DNA from: Gryganskiella cystojenkinii
Taxonomy: Eukaryota; Mortierellomycota; Mortierellomycetes; Mortierellales; Mortierellaceae
Length of the DNA stretch: 64,000 nt
Assembly: GCA_015852425.1 (NCBI GenBank)
Contig: JAAAIG010000001.1
Location: 91,757-155,756, forward strand
Direction: 5' to 3'
This document shows, one piece after another, positions 43,465 to 55,087 of the stretch. A program made the translations under genes and the position numbers. The notes under the pieces were generated by a model that ran no database searches, was not told where the DNA came from, and saw only the letters and a list, made by a program, of their open reading frames with translations. Position 1 is the first letter of the stretch. Every line of letters starts with the position of its first letter.

Positions 43465-45537
43465 ATGCCCAAGACGAGAGCAACAGAATTCTTCGAGGAC
43501 GACCTCCTGGACTACCTGCACGATTGGGACTATTCCTTCGACAGCGATGACAAAGGGGATCATATCAGAATCCAATATCAAGCTCTGTCGAAAAACAAGG
43601 ATAAAAACAATACCAAAACCAAGAACCCGCAACAACAGCAGAGTAAACGCCAAATCCAAAAGGCTAGAGCGAAAAGACGATGGACTTCGGCAAGACATAT
43701 CAATCTTCCCCTGGAGGTCATCGAGCGGATTTGTTCCTTCTGCAGTCAGTCGTCCCTACGGATTGGTATCTCGCTGGTCTCTAAGCTTTGGCACAAAGCA
43801 AGTCTTCGGTATCTTCGACTGTTGGGCATCTGGGACCCCTCGAGCGATTCGAGCATACTCCTTGGCAGAATTCAATCCAAAGTCGTGTCCACCCTTCGAA
43901 TCGATTTCCTGAGGGAAGACAAGGAGACCGAGCACAGAGCCGCCTGGGCACCCTTTGCAAAGGCTCTCACCTCGCCAAGACGCGACATCGAGAACGACGA
44001 GACTCTGAAGGCGCCTATTCATCACCTCAAGGGAATCCATTATCGATCCGTCAAGCTACTCCAGGACGATCCTATTTTCAATCTCTTGCCCTATTTCGGA
44101 TCTCTTCAGCGATTGCATCTAGAGTATATGGACAATATGGTCGTGTCCCTGTTTAGTCTTCTTGACAACTGCGCGAGCTTACAAGAACTCTCCCTCTTCG
44201 CAAAGTCTCAGACCAACTGCATTCATGTGGCTAACACACCGTCGACCCGTGGACCATACAGCTGTTTACAACATCTGGTCATGATGAGACCGAACGTGGA
44301 ACAAACAGTTCTGGAAAGGACCATCGATAGCTGTCCAAACCTCCAGGTTCTCAAAATCATGCATGCGAACCCTGCAAGCTATAACCCCTATTTGTTAGGA
44401 CCTTTTCAGAAGCACGACTTGGATATCGATTCACTCTATGCTCGTGCGGGGCAAAAGTGTCCTCGACTCGTTTGGATCCACATAATGAGGGCCCATCGGA
44501 CCGACGGACCGACTCGCCTGAACCTTGTCCCTGAGTCTCTGCCCTGGATTCGAAGGATGTCCCTGGCGTGGCCTCAGTATCAGTTTCTGCAACGTGCCTG
44601 GACTCCGGATCAGCAAGCCCGTGCAATGTTCAGTCGTCTTACGCATATCGAGTTATGTAGTTTTATGAGAGAGCCTGTGGATCCTCGATCCCTGGACAAG
44701 ATCTTGAGATGTACACCGAATCTGGTCCACTTGTTCGCGGGTCAGGTCATTTTCTGTGTCCGTGAAGTACGAGAGGGCTGGGATCCGAGCGATGATTGGC
44801 ACCGATGGCCCCCGACACCTCCTAAATTGACCAAGAAAGAAAGAAAGAAAGAGAACAAGGTCAAGAGCCAACAATTAAAGTTGATCGCCAAGGGTGTTCT
44901 GGATGACTACGTGATGGCACAGGATTGGCAGTGTCTTCATCTCCGAACCCTGATTATCGGCGTCGCGGCCAGAGACTACCATTGTAAAGCCGCGGATGAA
45001 GAACTGTTCCTGTATCTGGCTCGGTATTGCCCCAACATCGTTGACCTGACTCTACGCTCGAAAAGTATTCAGTTCGGGCCTCAGCTTCCGTTGCGAGAAG
45101 AGAGCTCTCCATATATCTCCGACCGCCCCAAGTATCACGCGGCGCCCAAGAAGTCTCCGTATAGGGCACCAAGCTCGTTGCCGCTTCTTGCAGGGCTGAA
45201 AAAGCTTCAGTCGTTGACGCTGATGGTCGATTATCTCATTGGTCCCATCACCGCCGAAGGATTCGAATTTCTCCGTCGAACCGATCTCCCTATCGCCTCG
45301 TGGATTGAAGAGCAATATCATAAGCAACCTCGGCTTAGCGCCGACGGGACAAAGAGACCAACCACCCCAGTTCTTTGGCCTCAGCTCGAGTCGTTTACGA
45401 TTCTGTCTAGTCGTTCACCAATGAAGGCGATCTACGAAGATCTCATGTTAGAACTCGAGATAATTAGACCAGGTGTCGCGTTCCGCATCGCTCAACAAGA
45501 GCATCCTTTCTCCTTGGAGCATCAATATTGGTCTTAG
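43465..45537 (+). CDS. F-box/LRR protein, MPKxRA subfamily, copy 1
   Basis: An intronless 690-residue SCF receptor candidate. It opens with MPKTRATEFFEDDLLDYLHD and an acidic-to-basic N-terminal tail of about 75 residues. An F-box follows at about 76-118 (INLPLEVIERICSFCSQSSL, then SLVSKLWHKASL). LRR-like repeats run to the end (CASLQELSLFA, CPNLQVLKIMH, CPNIVDLTLRSK), with a Lys/Glu-rich helix (KERKKENKVKSQQLK) near residue 455. The sequence at 55088-57121 is clearly related: same opening, the (I/K)A-x-G-(V/I)-L-x-DY block and the RPxVxFxI ending. The stop is followed by a poly-T tract of about 20 bases at 45541-45568. Targets are unknown. Confidence 0.86.
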   Translation: MPKTRATEFFEDDLLDYLHDWDYSFDSDDKGDHIRIQYQALSKNKDKNNTKTKNPQQQQSKRQIQKARAKRRWTSARHINLPLEVIERICSFCSQSSLRIGISLVSKLWHKASLRYLRLLGIWDPSSDSSILLGRIQSKVVSTLRIDFLREDKETEHRAAWAPFAKALTSPRRDIENDETLKAPIHHLKGIHYRSVKLLQDDPIFNLLPYFGSLQRLHLEYMDNMVVSLFSLLDNCASLQELSLFAKSQTNCIHVANTPSTRGPYSCLQHLVMMRPNVEQTVLERTIDSCPNLQVLKIMHANPASYNPYLLGPFQKHDLDIDSLYARAGQKCPRLVWIHIMRAHRTDGPTRLNLVPESLPWIRRMSLAWPQYQFLQRAWTPDQQARAMFSRLTHIELCSFMREPVDPRSLDKILRCTPNLVHLFAGQVIFCVREVREGWDPSDDWHRWPPTPPKLTKKERKKENKVKSQQLKLIAKGVLDDYVMAQDWQCLHLRTLIIGVAARDYHCKAADEELFLYLARYCPNIVDLTLRSKSIQFGPQLPLREESSPYISDRPKYHAAPKKSPYRAPSSLPLLAGLKKLQSLTLMVDYLIGPITAEGFEFLRRTDLPIASWIEEQYHKQPRLSADGTKRPTTPVLWPQLESFTILSSRSPMKAIYEDLMLELEIIRPGVAFRIAQQEHPFSLEHQYWS

Positions 45538-45957
45538 TAATTTTTTTCTTTTTTTTTTTTTTTTTTTTGGTCAGCGTGAGCGCCGTTGAGAAGAAACGCC
45601 TTCTCATTGATATTTCGTTGTTGGAACCTGGATCTCAAACTGCCGCAGTTTGTTTCGTCGTTCTCCGCTCACTTTGTTCCATGTCAGCTCAACTCGATTG
45701 AAGTGAGACCCCTTTGGAACCTCTTCGAGAGAGCTCTCGTGACTGCCAGAAGGCAACTGCAATAAATTCGAGGGGAAAGTGTCATCACGATTTTTTTCTG
45801 TTCCTTTTTTCCTGCATCGTTTCTTTTTATCCCACGCTCTATCCCCTTTCTCATAGCCATACTTTGTCCTTTGTGCACTATTTTAGCGCGCTCGATCTGC
45901 ACTCGGACACATAATCACTCCTCTTTCTTCTCTTCGCTTCTCTATAACATCACAAGC
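45538..45957. promoter_or_regulatory. Intergenic, upstream of methyltransferase gene
   Basis: About 420 bp starting with a poly-T tract and ending with a CT-rich leader (45785-45955) before the methyltransferase ATG. No gene is seen. Confidence 0.45.
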
Positions 45958-46847
45958 ATGTCAAAGAGCAAATTGGGTCATCTGAGCTACGAAGAGCTGA
46001 TTCAAGACGGCAACACCTCCAACGTTGACGGCTGGGATTTCTCCTGGTTTGAGGGTAGAGCCACGGAGGCAAGGCCTAGTTGGGGCTATGCAAAGGCCAT
46101 GAGTGAACGCATGGGTAAGGCGACTGCCGCCCTAGATCTTCAGACCGGTGGAGGTGAGGTCCTGGCCAAAGTTGAAAAATTTCCGACTTTAATCGCTGCG
46201 ACGGAATCGTGGCCTCCGAATGTCGCTATTGCGACTAAGCTCCTAGGCGACCGAGGTGTCGTCGTTGTTGTCCATGATGAGGAGCCTCCATTGCCCTTTG
46301 GTGATTCGGCCTTTGACCTTGTTGTCTCGCGTCACCCTGTTAAAGGTATTTTTTTTTGATAAGGTCTTCTAGCTGTAGCTATGTCTCTCGGCCAGCTCGT
46401 AACTTGTGTTCGTGTTCTAATGACTTATTTTTATCATAACCCGCTATGTGTACAGCCCACTGGAAGGATATCGCTCGAGTCTTGCGCCCTGGTGGCACTT
46501 ATTTCGCTCAACATGTCGGTCCTCGCAGTGTCTTTGAGGTGGTCGAGTTCTTTTTGGGACCTCAGCCCTTGGCAAGCTTAGGCCGTCGTCCCGAGACCGC
46601 AAAGGAAGAAGCCGAGGCCGCAGGGTTGGAGGTGGTTTCGATCCAGTCTGAGAGTTTAGAGTGCGAGTTCTTTGATGTGGGTGCGATTGTTCATTTTTTG
46701 AGAAAGGTGATCTGGATGGTTCCCGGGTTCACGGTCGAGAAGTACGAGGACAAGTTGAAGGCGATGCATGATCATATCCAGAAACATGGATCGTTCCTTG
46801 CACACACGACCCGATTCTTGATCGAGGCGCGCAAGCCCTCTGTGTAG
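45958..46847 (+). CDS. Class I SAM-dependent methyltransferase (2 exons)
   Basis: Exons 45958-46345 and 46456-46847 join to 259 residues. The fold is a short Rossmann methyltransferase: motif I is DLQTGGGEVLA at residues 60-70 (the usual acidic-x-GxGxG loop as a run of three glycines), then ESWPPN for the second strand, then LPFGDSAFDLVVSRH for motifs II-III. WKDIARVLRPGGTYFAQHVG follows, the typical post-III block. The N-terminal SWFEGRATEARPSWGY segment resembles bacterial and fungal small methyltransferases of the YxbB/RlmA-like kind, so the substrate (small molecule, rRNA or protein) is open. No localisation signal is visible. It sits alone between an F-box gene and ZC3H15 on the same strand. 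Confidence 0.82.
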
Positions 46848-47129
46848 ATTGATGGCACCCCTTGTTTCACTGGTGAGGAGAGGACGGGTCAATAAAACCA
46901 AGGATCGCCAAAAGTCCAAAGACTCCAAAGGGCGGCGATCCCACGATTTGGAGATTTCAAAAAACGGTCACACGACCAAAAGTCACGTGCACTTTGTTGT
47001 TTGTGCTTTCAATTAGACTTTTTTTTTGTGCACATTTGCTGCGTCGAATTGAGAGTGATGGGCGAAAGCGATCGAAAAAAACGCATTTTTAATCTTTCCT
47101 CCAAAGTCAATTGATTGACACACACTACC

Positions 47130-48673
47130 ATGCCACCAAAGAAGCTGCAGGGCGAGAAGAAAAAGATTGTCGAGGACAAGACCTTTGGTCTCAAGAACAA
47201 GAACAAGTCCGCCAAGGTTGGACGTTATGTCGAGACCGTCAAGAACCAGGCCATGCATGCTGGTCAGTCCAGAAAGGACATGGTGAGTGATCGACACTTT
47301 GCAATCGGTCGAGATTTGTTGAGGAAAAAGGAGCCTGCTGGGGGAAAACTCACTCCTTGTTCTGCATGTAATTTTTTTTTCTGCCCGAACGTTGGAGACA
47401 GTTCATTAACAATGTGTGCTCTTTTTACTTTTGTTCCTTTCGACTCGATCAATCACTATTTCCGCTGGAATCAAACTCGACCTGATTGCAACTTTACCAC
47501 CTCCACCTTCACCCCCCTTATCTTACTCGACGACTCACATCACAACATCTGGAATAATTTATATATCTTATATCTGGAAACTATTACACAACCTCGCAAC
47601 GTCAACACGAACACCGACAGATCGAGAGGGACCGCGAAAAGCAGGCTATTGTCGATCGCAAGAAGGCTGAGCAGGCCAAGAAGGATGAGCTGGTGGATCT
47701 TTTCAAGCCTATTCAGGTCCAACAAAAGGTTCCCTTTGGTGTTAACCCCAAGACCATTCTCTGCGCCTTCCACAAGGCTGGTACCTGCACAAAAGGAGAC
47801 AAGTGCAAGTTCTCTCACGATCTCAATGTCGAGCGCAAGACTGTCAAGAGGGATCTTTACACCGATAACCGTGATGACGAGAAGAAGAACGGTATGTTCC
47901 AATCTCGATTTGTCGTCATGGAAGGAAAAGGAGGCGCAGGCAGCGGCAGCAGAGGAGAGTACATGCAAAATTTTATACTAACGTCCGTGCCCTAACAATT
48001 TCGTAATGAACAATTAGATACAATGGACAAGTGGGATCAGAAAAAGCTCGAGGATGTCGTTACTTCGAAGTCAGGAAAGGCCAACCCCAACGCCACGACG
48101 ACCGATATTGTCTGCAAGTTTTTCTTGGAAGCAATCGAGAACCAAAAGTATGGTTGGTTCTGGGACTGCCCCAATGGCGGTTTGCAGTGTAAATACCGTC
48201 ACGCTTTGCCCCCAGGTTTCATCTTGAAGACCAAGGCCGAGTTGAGAGCCGAGGCCAACAAGGAGGTGATCTCGATCGAGGAGTTCTTGGAGAAGGAGCG
48301 TCACAACCTGGGCAAGAACCTCACGCCGGTGACGGTGGACACTTTTGCTGCCTGGAAGAAGACCCGTGCAGACCGTGTCGAACAAGAAGAACAGGCCAAG
48401 CGCAAGGCCAAGGAGGCTGCTTTCAAGGCTGGAAAGATGTTGCAGTTCTCTGGAAGAGAATTGTTCGACTTCAACCCCGAGATCGCTGGTGCGGATGAGG
48501 AAGACGATGGTGATGATGTCTTTGATTTCTCGAAATACACCCGGGATGTGGATCAGGACGAGACTCCTGAAGAGTTGGAGGAGCGTATTAACCGTGATAT
48601 GGCCAACATTGCCGTCGATGGTGACCTTATTGCTGGCGAGGAGGATGTCGAGATCAGCGACGACGAGGAGTAA
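47130..48673 (+). CDS. TMA46: CCCH zinc-finger protein ZC3H15 / Tma46 (3 exons)
   Basis: Known as DFRP1 in animals and Tma46 in yeast; it stabilises the GTPase DRG1/Rbg1 and associates with translating ribosomes. Exons 47130-47282, 47621-47891 and 48018-48673 join to 359 residues. The opening [20 protein letters not shown] is typical of the family. CCCH finger 1 is C99-x7-C107-x5-C113-x3-H117. The [15 protein letters not shown] block is formed across intron 2. Finger 2 includes [20 protein letters not shown] and [11 protein letters not shown]. The DFRP domain ([14 protein letters not shown]) and an acidic tail end the protein. Intron 1 is long for the window at 338 bp. Confidence 0.94.
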
Positions 48674-49040
48674 AGTAGGGGTAATTTGGTGCAAGTATGA
48701 AAGGAGGGTACTTTTGCCTACGAGCAACGCCCTTTTTCTGGAGATAGTAGAACCATATTCGTATTTATGTCGAGTGTCGAAACAAAAGCATTTTTTTCCA
48801 TTCAATTGGCTACCGATCGCGCGAATGCATTTGTGCAATGATGAAATGATGAAATGTAGTTGCATGATTATTGAGTCGACGGTCGCAACGAGTCACATAA
48901 ACGCGGTCAAAAAGGGTTAATTGTTCGATTGACTTGATGCCGCTCAAATTTATTTTCTTCTGTGTTTCTACTTTTTCTTCTTCACCCACCTTCTTCGTCC
49001 TCATTCTTTCCCTTTTTCAGCTCTTCGCTCTTGTTCAACA
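48674..49040. promoter_or_regulatory. Intergenic, upstream of glutathione transferase-like gene
   Basis: About 370 bp, the first half 3' flank of ZC3H15. The last 90 bp are CT-rich and form the leader of the next gene. Nothing else is seen. Confidence 0.45.
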
Positions 49041-50491
49041 ATGTCTCGACCAGAGATTATTCTCCACCATTATATTGGTACAATATGCTCTGCTGCAGAC
49101 GGACAGCTATCAATCCATGAAGTCCCCCATCAAACTAACACCTCCTTTCAACTTTTCTCCACCTTAGGTTCTCCTTATGCTGAGAAGATCACTACCGCGC
49201 TTCGAGTCAAGGGTCTTCCTTGGTGTTCAGTCTCCACCAGCAATGTGCTCCCTCGACCGTAACAAACACCTACTCCGATATTTGCTGACAAGCAGTACTT
49301 CCGTTTATTGACAAACATGTTACTATATTATAACGTGCATTTGTTCCTTTTTTCTCTCTTCTGTTTAGATTGTTAGAGCCTCTGACCCACGGATACAGGC
49401 GCATTCCAGTGATGCAGATTGGCAACAACGTGTATTGTGACACCGCCATGATCATGGATGAACTCGAGCGTCGTTATCCTGGAGAGGAGTGTTCAGCTCA
49501 GGTCGGTGGCCTCTCGGACATCATCACTTCCTGGGTCGATGTAAGTGTGTGGACATACAATTTTTATTTTCTGTCGCTTTTGCATATGAAACAAGGGGGA
49601 ATTTTGATCGACGTGGGAACAATGTGAGAAAAGAGTTGAGAGCCAATCGAGCGAATCGGAGTCACGGATCGCATTTCGACAAATAGCGGACCCTTTCTTT
49701 TTTACTTTTTTTTTTGCCATATACCTCTTTCGTTTAGTAACTCTGAAGCATGTTACCTGATGGATTTCCCTTCATTCCTCTAGAAACAACTCTTTGTCAA
49801 TATCAAGGATCAGATGCCATGGGGTGCCACTGCTGAGGAACAAAAAGCAAGCCCTCTGCATGCCGCTTTTGGAAACGCCAATTTCCTCTCGGACCGATCG
49901 CAACTCACTGGGGGACGACCCATCAACACTGAGGCTTTGAAGAAGGCACAACCTTTCCTCTTGGACCAGTTGATCTCCAACCTGGATACCCTTGAACGCA
50001 CTTTGAAGGGGGGCTGGATTCTGGGAACCTCCAAGCCCTCTGCTGCAGATATCAGTGTATATGGAAAAGCTCACTGGCTCATAGTGACCCGTCGTGCTCC
50101 CGAATATGTGACCAAGGAGAACTACCCCAAGATCTTTGCTTTTTTCGGACAGATGAATGCCTACATGAAGGCCCATCGTCATCCGACTTTGGATGGTTTC
50201 AAGATTTCGGGCGAGGAAGCTTTGGATGTTGCAAGAACAGCCGCAGCGCAAGCGAACAAAGGCTTTGCCGCCACGGGGGAGAGTGTTCACCCCAAGGAGA
50301 ACCGTAAGGTCGGTCAGGTTGTTACCGTTACCCCAAACGACTATGGTAAGGTCCCTGTTCAAGGAGAGATTGTAGAGATCACGTCTCGCCGAGTCAGCAT
50401 CCGACCTGAACCTGTCGCTGGTGTCGAAGTTGTTATTCATTTCCCCAGAAACGGATACATGATCGTGCCCGCTCGAAAGGCATCTCTTTAA
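49041..50491 (+). CDS. Atypical glutathione S-transferase-like protein with C-terminal extension (4 exons)
   Basis: Exons 49041-49077, 49168-49258, 49369-49540 and 49784-50491 join to 335 residues. The N-terminal 80 residues form a thioredoxin-fold GST domain: HHYIGSPYAEK in place of the usual catalytic motif, YRRIPVMQIG with the cis-proline, and CDTAMIMDELERRYP as the glutathione gamma-glutamyl site. A helical domain (residues about 110-240) follows, with WILGTSKPSAADISVY. The last 70 residues are beta-rich (VGQVVTVTPNDYGKVPVQGE, then YMIVPA) and match the small extra domain of fungal GSTs of this type. Catalysis of glutathione conjugation is unproven because no classical Tyr, Ser or Cys is certain. 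It converges on the second ABCA gene with only 121 bp between ends. Confidence 0.84.
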
Positions 50492-50612
50492 GCTTAGGAT
50501 TTCGGATACCAATGTTTAAAAAAAAAGAATCGTATCAGTTTTATTATTGTGATCTGTATATGCATTACGTGTATCGCTCTTCAGTATTTGCAAGGAAGAG
50601 TCGGGTATCAAT

Positions 50613-53600
50613 TCAAAATTGGTCCGCTTGGACAATAGCAGGGACGACAAGACTGGAGTCGGCATCAGTTACAATTCTGATAAAGACGTCCTCGAGTGTG
50701 GTCTGACTCACACCCCAGTCCTCGACCGCCGGGAACATATCTGGTTGGCACAGGTTATAGAACAGGGTTGACAATTGACCTCGACTTTGAATGCCCCGAT
50801 CGGATGTTGAAGAAGAAAGCGAAGATGCGGCCGCGGCAGGTGTCTCGACTTCAAAGTCAAAGACACTGGCATTTGTGAACTTGTCTGTCCGTCTGTAGTG
50901 TCGGCCCGAGGGCTTCATCAACTTCTCTTCGATGCTTCTGCAGGCCTCATCGAGACGACCGGGCTTGGAGGTGATGTTTAATCGGAACCCGGAGCCATAG
51001 AGATCCTTCAAATGGAGACAAGTGCCAATACAACGCAAAGTACCCGAGGTCATAATTGCGATCCTGTCCGAAAGGATATCAGCCTCCTCCATTGAATGCG
51101 TTGTCAAAACCACAGTTCTGTTGACTTTGACTCGGTTGACAATATCCCAGATGACCCTTCGGACTGCAGGGTCCAATCCGGTCGAAGGCTCATCCAGGAA
51201 GATGACCCTGTTATCACCCAACAGCGAAATGGCAATCGAGACACGACGCTTCTCACCACCAGAGAGACCCTTGACCTGACGGTCTCTGAACTTGGTCATC
51301 GAGACCGAGGCGATAGCATAGTTCACGGCCTGCTGTTCAAGCACAGGAGGGATACCACGAAGGCGCGAGTAGAACAACAAATGATCTGCAACTGTGAGAT
51401 CACCCCAAAGGATATCATGCTGTGGACAAACACCAATTTTAGAATGGACCAAGGCCATATCCGTACGAATGTTGGCCCCGGCCACATGAGCGGTACCGGA
51501 GGTAGGAGAGTAAAGACCCGTGAGGAGATGGATCATGGTCGATTTACCGGCACCGTTGGGGCCAAGAAGACCAAGGACCGTGTTGGTTTCAACACCGAAG
51601 GACATGCCTCGAAGGGTGGGCTCAACCTTACCTGGGTAGCGATGGTAAAGGTTATCGATGATCAATGGAGTCTTTTCGGCATCGTAATGGGTTAGGACCT
51701 TGTTCCGTTCTTCGTGCACATCAGCATCACCGCCCTCCAGAGAGTCAGTATCGTCCTCACCCGATGAGGAACCACGAGCGATCTTCGACTCCGGGTCACG
51801 ACGAACAGCAGTTGTTGAGGATCTGAACCAGCTAGAGATAGGGAAGTGCCATGGCCTGTGGACTCCATACTCCGAGGGCACCACAGCATCAACATAACTA
51901 CAAAGAGCGATAGATGGATTTGGGGCACGATGATCAGTAAGAATGAAATCTTCATGGGCTAAACACTGCATACAGAATAGAAGGGACAAAAACAACTTAC
52001 AGGGCCACCAGTGGGAACAAGAGACTCTCACCCAAGAGCAACATCAGACACTTGAACATCAAGGTCCCTGGAGCGAAATCATGGATCGTCATGGGATAGT
52101 TTCCGTTCAAGAGGGAGGACTGAACGATGCCTACACTCAACATGTTGAAAAAGTTGAAACTAGGATGAATAAACCAGGCGAACGGGATGCTGTCGGTGAA
52201 GATCACAGTGGCAAGACTGGCCATAATAACTGTGATTGCGACAAAAAAGTAGACCACGAGTGAAGCCTTGCGAGTATTGGAGAAGAACGAGGCAATAGCA
52301 AATGCGAACGTGGTCTGAACATGGGCCCACATGATAAAGAGCATTATGGTCACGCCTGCGTTGGTCCGAGTGATGAATTGAGATCCGATCGCGACACAAC
52401 CGATCGAGAAAAAGATGGTCAGGATCAACTGCATGGTCACGAACTCGACATAATGAGCCAAATAGTACGAGGTGGATTTGAGTCCGTTCTATGTTAATCA
52501 TTACAAAAAACAGTGAATCGACATTTAGAAAGTCATTTCGCTTCAGTATTGGCTCAAGAATACGTGGATCCAATTCATAAAGCAAGGACCACTGGATAAA
52601 CATGTACAAACGATTTACCATCGACATCATCATGCGATGACGGTCTTCCTTCTCTTGAACCAAGATAGAGACAAACGTCGGCAACAAGAACGAGAGTGCA
52701 AACGGAAACATGTACATCGACATCTTGTTCAGACTCTCACCGTCGATCCTGTTCCACTGGAACTCGTACGGTAGAGCTCGAACGCCTTGAGAGATCTTGA
52801 AGCTGTTTCCATGCTTGAGTCGCGTAATGGCCTGTGTGAACTGGCTCGTGGTGATGATCTGTCGAAGGCCTGAAGAAGGCATTCTGTAGTTCCTACCTCC
52901 ATCATATATTCCAAACTGCAACGTCATCTTGAGCTTCGCCAGATTCAGGTCCAACTCATGGACAGAGATACCTCCAAAGGGCAGTTGGCTCATCTGATCT
53001 GACCTAGTGGCGTTGTTGAACTTCACGACCGAGTTCACCATCTCTTTCTCGATGGATTTTACGTCTTGGAGGGGCCAATACATGGGTGTGGCCGAGTACC
53101 GCCAGCTCTCATTGTACGTTGTGTAGGAATAGGAAGGCGTCTCCTTTAAGTACGGGATCATCACGGCATCGTAGTCATATCTGACTGGGATCGCACCCAA
53201 GATACCGCCTTGAGGATTCACAGGTGCCGAGTTGTTATAGAGATGATATGCAGTTCCATTAACGTCCACTGGGGGCCAGATATCAGACACAAGGACACCG
53301 CCGACATTAGGAACGGCACCCAGTGCTTTCAGGATCCCGGGGTTGTCGGCACTGATGAACGTCGATTGGTTGATAGGCATGTAGATATTGTTATCGAAGT
53401 AAGCAGGAGTCAAGTCAATGTCAATGACGCCCCCCCTGATAACGCACGACGATCCGTACGAACAGCGGGCGCCTCTTTTGTTACTATAGTCTTCTGAGGC
53501 GTTCTTCCAACCATACCAGCCATAGTCTGGAGCAGGGATGTAGAGTCTAAGCAAACAACGCAGTGTATAATAAACAATTCGCATTAAAATATAACTAGTA

Positions 53601-54242
53601 GAGCAGCTTTCCTCTCATATAATCAATGAAATCATTGGTATCTTACGTGTCTGGCTGCGCAGAGTGAGTGTTGTTCTCGTACGGTTGCTTCGTCGGGTAA
53701 GACTCTCCGAACCAACGGACACAAGGTACGTTCCCGGAACCCCAGGTATCTGCAAAAACCGAGGGATAGACGGGTGAATTGTAGATGTTGTTGTCCTCGG
53801 GTAAGAACCCTCCATATCCCAGATCAAAACTGCGATCTAGTTGTGGGTTCACCTCGTTGACGCAATACCGGATAAGACCCGAATGTTTCTTTGAGGACGA
53901 GATGGCGAACGAGACAATGACCAAGAGGATGGGCCAGAGGACCAGGCAAAAGATGTTGGTGATGCGTTGACGACGATGGTACGAGATTGCACGTCGGGCT
54001 AGACCTCGGACCTGATAACGTGTCGTTGGGGTGACACCCGAGAAATCAACGGGTTCAGGGAGAGGCTCAAAAGTCTCGTCTTCCTCAGATGAGAGTCTGT
54101 CCTTGAGGTCGGTCATGGCGATCTGAAGGTGAGCCTGCGAGGAACTATTCAGTCTGAGGTCGTTGCTTTCATAATTGTTTCTGCTATGATTGTCGATATT
54201 GCTGTTTGGCTCTGACAATTGCAGTTTCTTCTTGCGAAACAT
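50613..54242 (-). CDS. Half-size ABC transporter, ABCA type, copy 2 (4 exons)
   Basis: Exons 54242-53647, 53546-52619, 52488-52001 and 51897-50613 join to 1098 residues with one transmembrane domain and one ATPase domain. Walker A (GPNGAGKS), Q-loop (CPQHDILWGD), signature (LSGGEKRRVSIA), Walker B (VIFLDEPSTGLDP) and H-loop (LTTHSMEEAD) are intact. Intron positions and phases equal those of copy 1 at 12973-16566, and exon 3 is 488 nt in both, so the two arose by duplication. The N-terminal regions have diverged strongly, while part of the ATPase domain is nearly identical in DNA (51370-51521). The start at 54242 gives MFRKKKL, matching the position of MFKTLKK in copy 1. A lipid-like substrate is expected from the family only. 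Confidence 0.93.
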
Positions 54243-55087
54243 TGATGCAGAGAGGGGTGAGATTGAAGAAGAGGACAAGGGGAGTAAATCAAGAAAAGTA
54301 TAAGGTGAGGTGAGGGTGGACGTGCAGGAATAAACAATTGAGAGTACAGATGAACAAATACACAAATCAAAGAGGAAGGACGACAGCCAAAAGAGCAGCG
54401 AACAATGAGGAGCAAGAAGAATCGAAAAATGGGCACAATGCCTATCCTTTTAAACTCTGCAGTGACACAATGCTTCAGTGTTGTCTCCCTGAGGAAATGT
54501 TTAAATGGCCGCCGCACTGTTCGTGCATACAAGACAAAGTTTCCGTTGGTGTTTTTTCTGAAAACCACAGCCCACACTTCTTTTATTTTTCTTTGTGTCT
54601 GTGTCTGTGTGTGTGTATGTGTGTAGCTCTTTACGTCGACGCTTGTCGGCTTTTTCTTTGAGAGCGCCGCAAGGCTCTGAGAGGATATAAAAAATCGAAG
54701 AAAGTGGGCGAGGAAAGCAAGGTCAGGAACCAAACGAACGTTGGGCTGTCGCATTCGCGAGAGTGTGGTTGTGGTTGTGGTGGTGTGTGCAACTGACACA
54801 TCACTGCACATCCCCGGGACTTGACCACGAAGATCTACGTGGAGTGTTCTTAAGTCTCCTTTTTATGGTTAAGCAAGAAAGTGAAAAGGGGAGCTGCAAA
54901 GCATGCGGCGATCCTTTGTTGAAATGATCCACCAGTGGGATAAGGAGCAATTCTTGGCAAACTTAATCGTTCCTGAGGGCTGTTGGTCACAAAAACAGAG
55001 ACAGCAAAAGCGTTTGTTTTTTCTCTTGCCACGATCGTGGGAGCATGCGTTAGTATCTTCGTCTCTACACAGAGATGTTTTTTATTG
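54243..55087. promoter_or_regulatory. Upstream region of ABCA copy 2
   Basis: About 845 bp between the ABCA start and the end of an F-box gene on the same strand. It holds the ABCA promoter, a GT microsatellite at 54593-54626 and a GGTTGT/GGT-rich run near 54768-54785. No gene is recognised. Confidence 0.45.
54593..54626. repeat. GT-rich microsatellite
   Basis: An impure (GT)n tract with TGTGTC units at the start and a GTATGT interruption, in the upstream region of the second ABCA gene. Confidence 0.8.

Noticed and set aside
47892..48017. Possible extra exon (KEAQAAAEE reading) in ZC3H15 intron 2
   Set aside because: It cannot be joined in frame on either side, while the direct join gives the conserved DTMDKWD block.
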